A DNA stretch of 42,744 bases from contig JAGWXT010000017.1 in the NCBI GenBank assembly GCA_018969715.1, positions 1-42,744 of the forward strand. The letters are read 5' to 3'. The position numbers and the translations under genes were made by a program. Under the pieces are notes generated by a model. It was given only the letters and a program-made list of their open reading frames with translations, did not search any database and was not told where the DNA came from. Shown here piece after piece: positions 41,146 to 42,744 of the stretch (the stretch's first letter is position 1; the number at the start of each line of letters is the position of its first letter). The stretch is from Actinomycetales bacterium (GTDB taxonomy: Bacteria > Actinomycetota > Actinomycetes > S36-B12 > UBA5976).

Positions 41146-42222
41146 CTAGCTGCGCTTCACCCAGATCAGCTGCCCCTTGACCTTCCGGCACACGTAGGCG
41201 TCGCCCTGGTACACACGCTGCGCCCCGGCCTTCTTGCAGGTCTTGACCTCAGCGGTTGGGGTTGTCGCGGGTGGGGTTGTCGCAGCGCTGGCGGCAGCCG
41301 GCTTGAGCGTGAGCAGCCCGGAGGTGATGCGGGAGTTCGCATGATTGCCACCGGGGGCGTAGCCGTACCAGACCCGAAGCTGCTGGCCGATCAGCTTCAC
41401 GGCCGGATCGAGCACGCTCACACCTGACGGAGCCAACAGCGGCTCGGTCCGCAGGGTCCACGACAACCCGTCGGTCGATGCCAGGATGCGCAGCTCCTGC
41501 GATGTCTGCGCGCTACTTCCCGGCCGCGGTGCACCGGTGGTCGAGGCGATCATCAGGTAGGTGCCGTCGGGCATCCGCAGCGGGGCCGGGTCGACGAGGT
41601 TGGGATCGTTCGCAATGATGCCGGGTCGCTTGGTCCACGCCAGACCGTCCGGTGAGGTCGCGATGTACATGCCGTGCTGGGGCTCCATGCTGTTGTAGTA
41701 GAGCAGGTAGGAGCCGTCGGGCTTTTGCAGGACGTGCGGCACTCCGCATCCCACGCTGGACACCAGCACGCCCGGCTGCGTGGTCCAGTTGGTCAGGTTG
41801 GTCGAAGTCGCGTACCGCAACTCCTTGCGCTGCTTGCTGCACTCGACCTCCGAGGATGCATTCGGGTTGATCGCAGCGAAGTACATGCGGTAGTTGTTCG
41901 GCCCCATCTTGACGATTGACCAATCGAAGCCATTCGGCAGCGTCGCACCGGCCACCGGCGACCACGCGGTCCCGTCCTTGCTCGTGTACATCGTCGCCGG
42001 GTTATCGGTCGTCCAGAGGTAGTACGTGCCCGTGGCGTCGTCGTAGAAGACCTCCGGCGAGACCCCTGGCGGGGAGGACGGGGTCGCCGCCAGGCCGTCG
42101 AGGCTGGCCCCGGCAATCGTCGCGGGCGTCGCGGACAGCACGCCGTCGGCGTGGGCCGGTGCACTTGCGCCGCCCAGGACGAGCGCGGCCAGCAGTATCC
42201 CACCCAGCAGGCTGTTCTTCAT
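41146..42222 (-). CDS. Secreted five-bladed propeller protein of GH43/GH32 type
   Basis: 358 residues from ATG 42222, placed 3-4 nt after GGAGGAG; a frame to 42,339 is rejected. Signal peptide about 1-25 (GGILLAALVLGGASAPAHA). Blades show SPEVFYDDATGTYYLWTTDN, NNYRMYFAAIN, PHVLQKPDGSYLLYYNSMEP, DPAPLRMPDGTYLMIAST and VLDPAVKLIGQQLRVWYGY, the alternating Asp/Trp pattern of glycoside-hydrolase propellers. I cannot confirm the catalytic acid pair, so hydrolase activity is uncertain. The C-terminal module TCKKAGAQRVYQGDAYVCRK with a final W is a small two-Cys cell-surface motif found on actinobacterial secreted proteins. Confidence 0.7.
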   Translation of the reverse strand: MKNSLLGGILLAALVLGGASAPAHADGVLSATPATIAGASLDGLAATPSSPPGVSPEVFYDDATGTYYLWTTDNPATMYTSKDGTAWSPVAGATLPNGFDWSIVKMGPNNYRMYFAAINPNASSEVECSKQRKELRYATSTNLTNWTTQPGVLVSSVGCGVPHVLQKPDGSYLLYYNSMEPQHGMYIATSPDGLAWTKRPGIIANDPNLVDPAPLRMPDGTYLMIASTTGAPRPGSSAQTSQELRILASTDGLSWTLRTEPLLAPSGVSVLDPAVKLIGQQLRVWYGYAPGGNHANSRITSGLLTLKPAAASAATTPPATTPTAEVKTCKKAGAQRVYQGDAYVCRKVKGQLIWVKRS

Positions 42223-42308
42223 GACTCCTCCAGTTGAGCCACCTGCGTGGCCCGTGTCGTCGACTCGGGCAAAGCGGCGTAAGGCTACTCGCCCCCGGCG
42301 CAGATGTC

Positions 42309-42480
42309 TCATCCGGCATCGTCGCCTAGTGAACGCCACCGCAGCCCGGGAACCGCGGCGAATGCCATGTCGGCGCTGACGAGTTCTGCATCAAGACTGA
42401 GGGCTACCGCGGCGAGCACCGCATCGAAGGCCCCGAGGGACGCGGTAGTTGACCAGAAAGCCGGTCCTGCATCGAGATAG
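42309..42480 (-). pseudogene. VapC PIN-domain C-terminal fragment
   Basis: About 55 residues on the minus strand (YLDAGPAFWSTTASLGAFDA, VLAAVALSLDAELVSADMAF, AAVPGLRW, stop at 42,309) match the last third of PIN-domain toxins, with the Asp residues of FDAVLAA and SADMAF. No N-terminal part is present. Confidence 0.65.
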
Positions 42481-42517
42481 ATGGGGCTGACGATCTGAAG
42501 CGGAGAGAGCAGCCCTC

Positions 42518-42697
42518 GAGGACGCGATCCCCCTGCTCCTTGCTCGGCAGCGAGAGGCTCTGGACGCCACGGCCGCCGGCATCCCGGAACTGCCCACCTT
42601 CTCGGGAGGCGGATTGCAGCCCGGAGTGGACCTCGATGGCAATGCATCTCTCGGCGAGTTGCTCGACGAGGGTGCGCCGCTCCACGTATTGCGTTGA
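42518..42697 (+). pseudogene. VapB antitoxin C-terminal fragment
   Basis: On the plus strand EDAIPLLLARQREALDATAA, GIPELPTFSGGGLQPGVDLD, GNASLGELLDEGAP and LHVLR-stop match the C-terminal part of VapB antitoxins (LPTFxGxGLQPGVDL is characteristic). The N-terminal DNA-binding part is not recognisable. After the stop, CVEVND in another frame may be the remains of a vapC start. The fragment faces away from the VapC fragment at 42,309-42,480, so they are not one intact operon. Confidence 0.6.
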
Positions 42698-42744
42698 GGT
42701 CAACGACCTGCACGACGAGGTCTCTTCGACGTCTGACAACGATG

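Overview
The window reads as chromosomal DNA of a high-GC actinomycete (Actinomycetota). The evidence is codon use strongly biased to G/C in third positions, frequent GTG starts, and core genes (gltX, cimA, leuA/leuB, the ilv genes, serA, gatCAB, NAD-dependent ligA) of actinobacterial type. Many genes also have a TANNNT -10 box only 5-8 nt before the start codon, as expected for leaderless mRNAs. I cannot assign an order or genus.

Region A (1 to about 15,100) is accessory and visibly decaying. It holds a left-truncated SWIM zinc-finger gene, an intact VapBC pair, a Tat-exported amidase, and a phosphatase remnant and an excisionase-type remnant that are each frameshifted by an exact short tandem duplication (17 bp and 19 bp). 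Next come a divergent CLC channel, a secreted Vgb-like propeller, a small SxGS-repeat protein, an HNH nuclease and a ZIP metal transporter. Remnants of a thiazole/oxazole-modified peptide (TOMM/RiPP) locus follow: a broken YcaO cyclodehydratase gene and the tail of a SagB-type dehydrogenase. They lie on either side of an AAA/DUF4143 ATPase, and a partly inverted fragment of the ZIP gene lies beyond the SagB tail. The region closes with a YoeB toxin behind a YefM antitoxin that has lost its N-terminus, a glyoxalase tail, acetolactate decarboxylase and a decayed toxin-like gene.

Region B (15,137-38,172) is core metabolism centred on branched-chain amino acids. A minus-strand operon leuB-ilvE-cimA-gltX diverges from leuA and a DUF2207 membrane-protein gene. 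A second minus-strand series runs ligA, gatC-gatA-gatB, a 2-hydroxyacid dehydrogenase gene, ilvD, then a leader peptide and attenuator, then ilvB-ilvH-ilvC-serA. Together these cover pyruvate to valine, the leucine branch (LeuA, LeuB), and isoleucine through citramalate (CimA). LeuCD and threonine deaminase are not in the window. Two short leader peptides appear: one before leuA with four consecutive Leu codons, and one before ilvB with Ile-Val-Leu codons followed by an intrinsic terminator. Both are predicted to be the first codons of leaderless transcripts.

Region C (38,192 to the end) holds acetoacetate-CoA ligase, divergent from ligA across 19 bp, then two secreted proteins (a PknH-C-like sensor domain and a five-bladed propeller of GH43 type) and VapB/VapC fragments at the right edge.

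The most unusual pattern is a set of short exact or near-exact tandem repeats at gene boundaries, several of which copy the 3' end and stop codon of the adjoining gene: ilvE/cimA, DUF2207/serA, ilvH/ilvC, the ilvB 5' region, the N-terminus of the hydroxyacid dehydrogenase, and gatC/gatA. I found no tRNA, rRNA, CRISPR array or complete insertion sequence.
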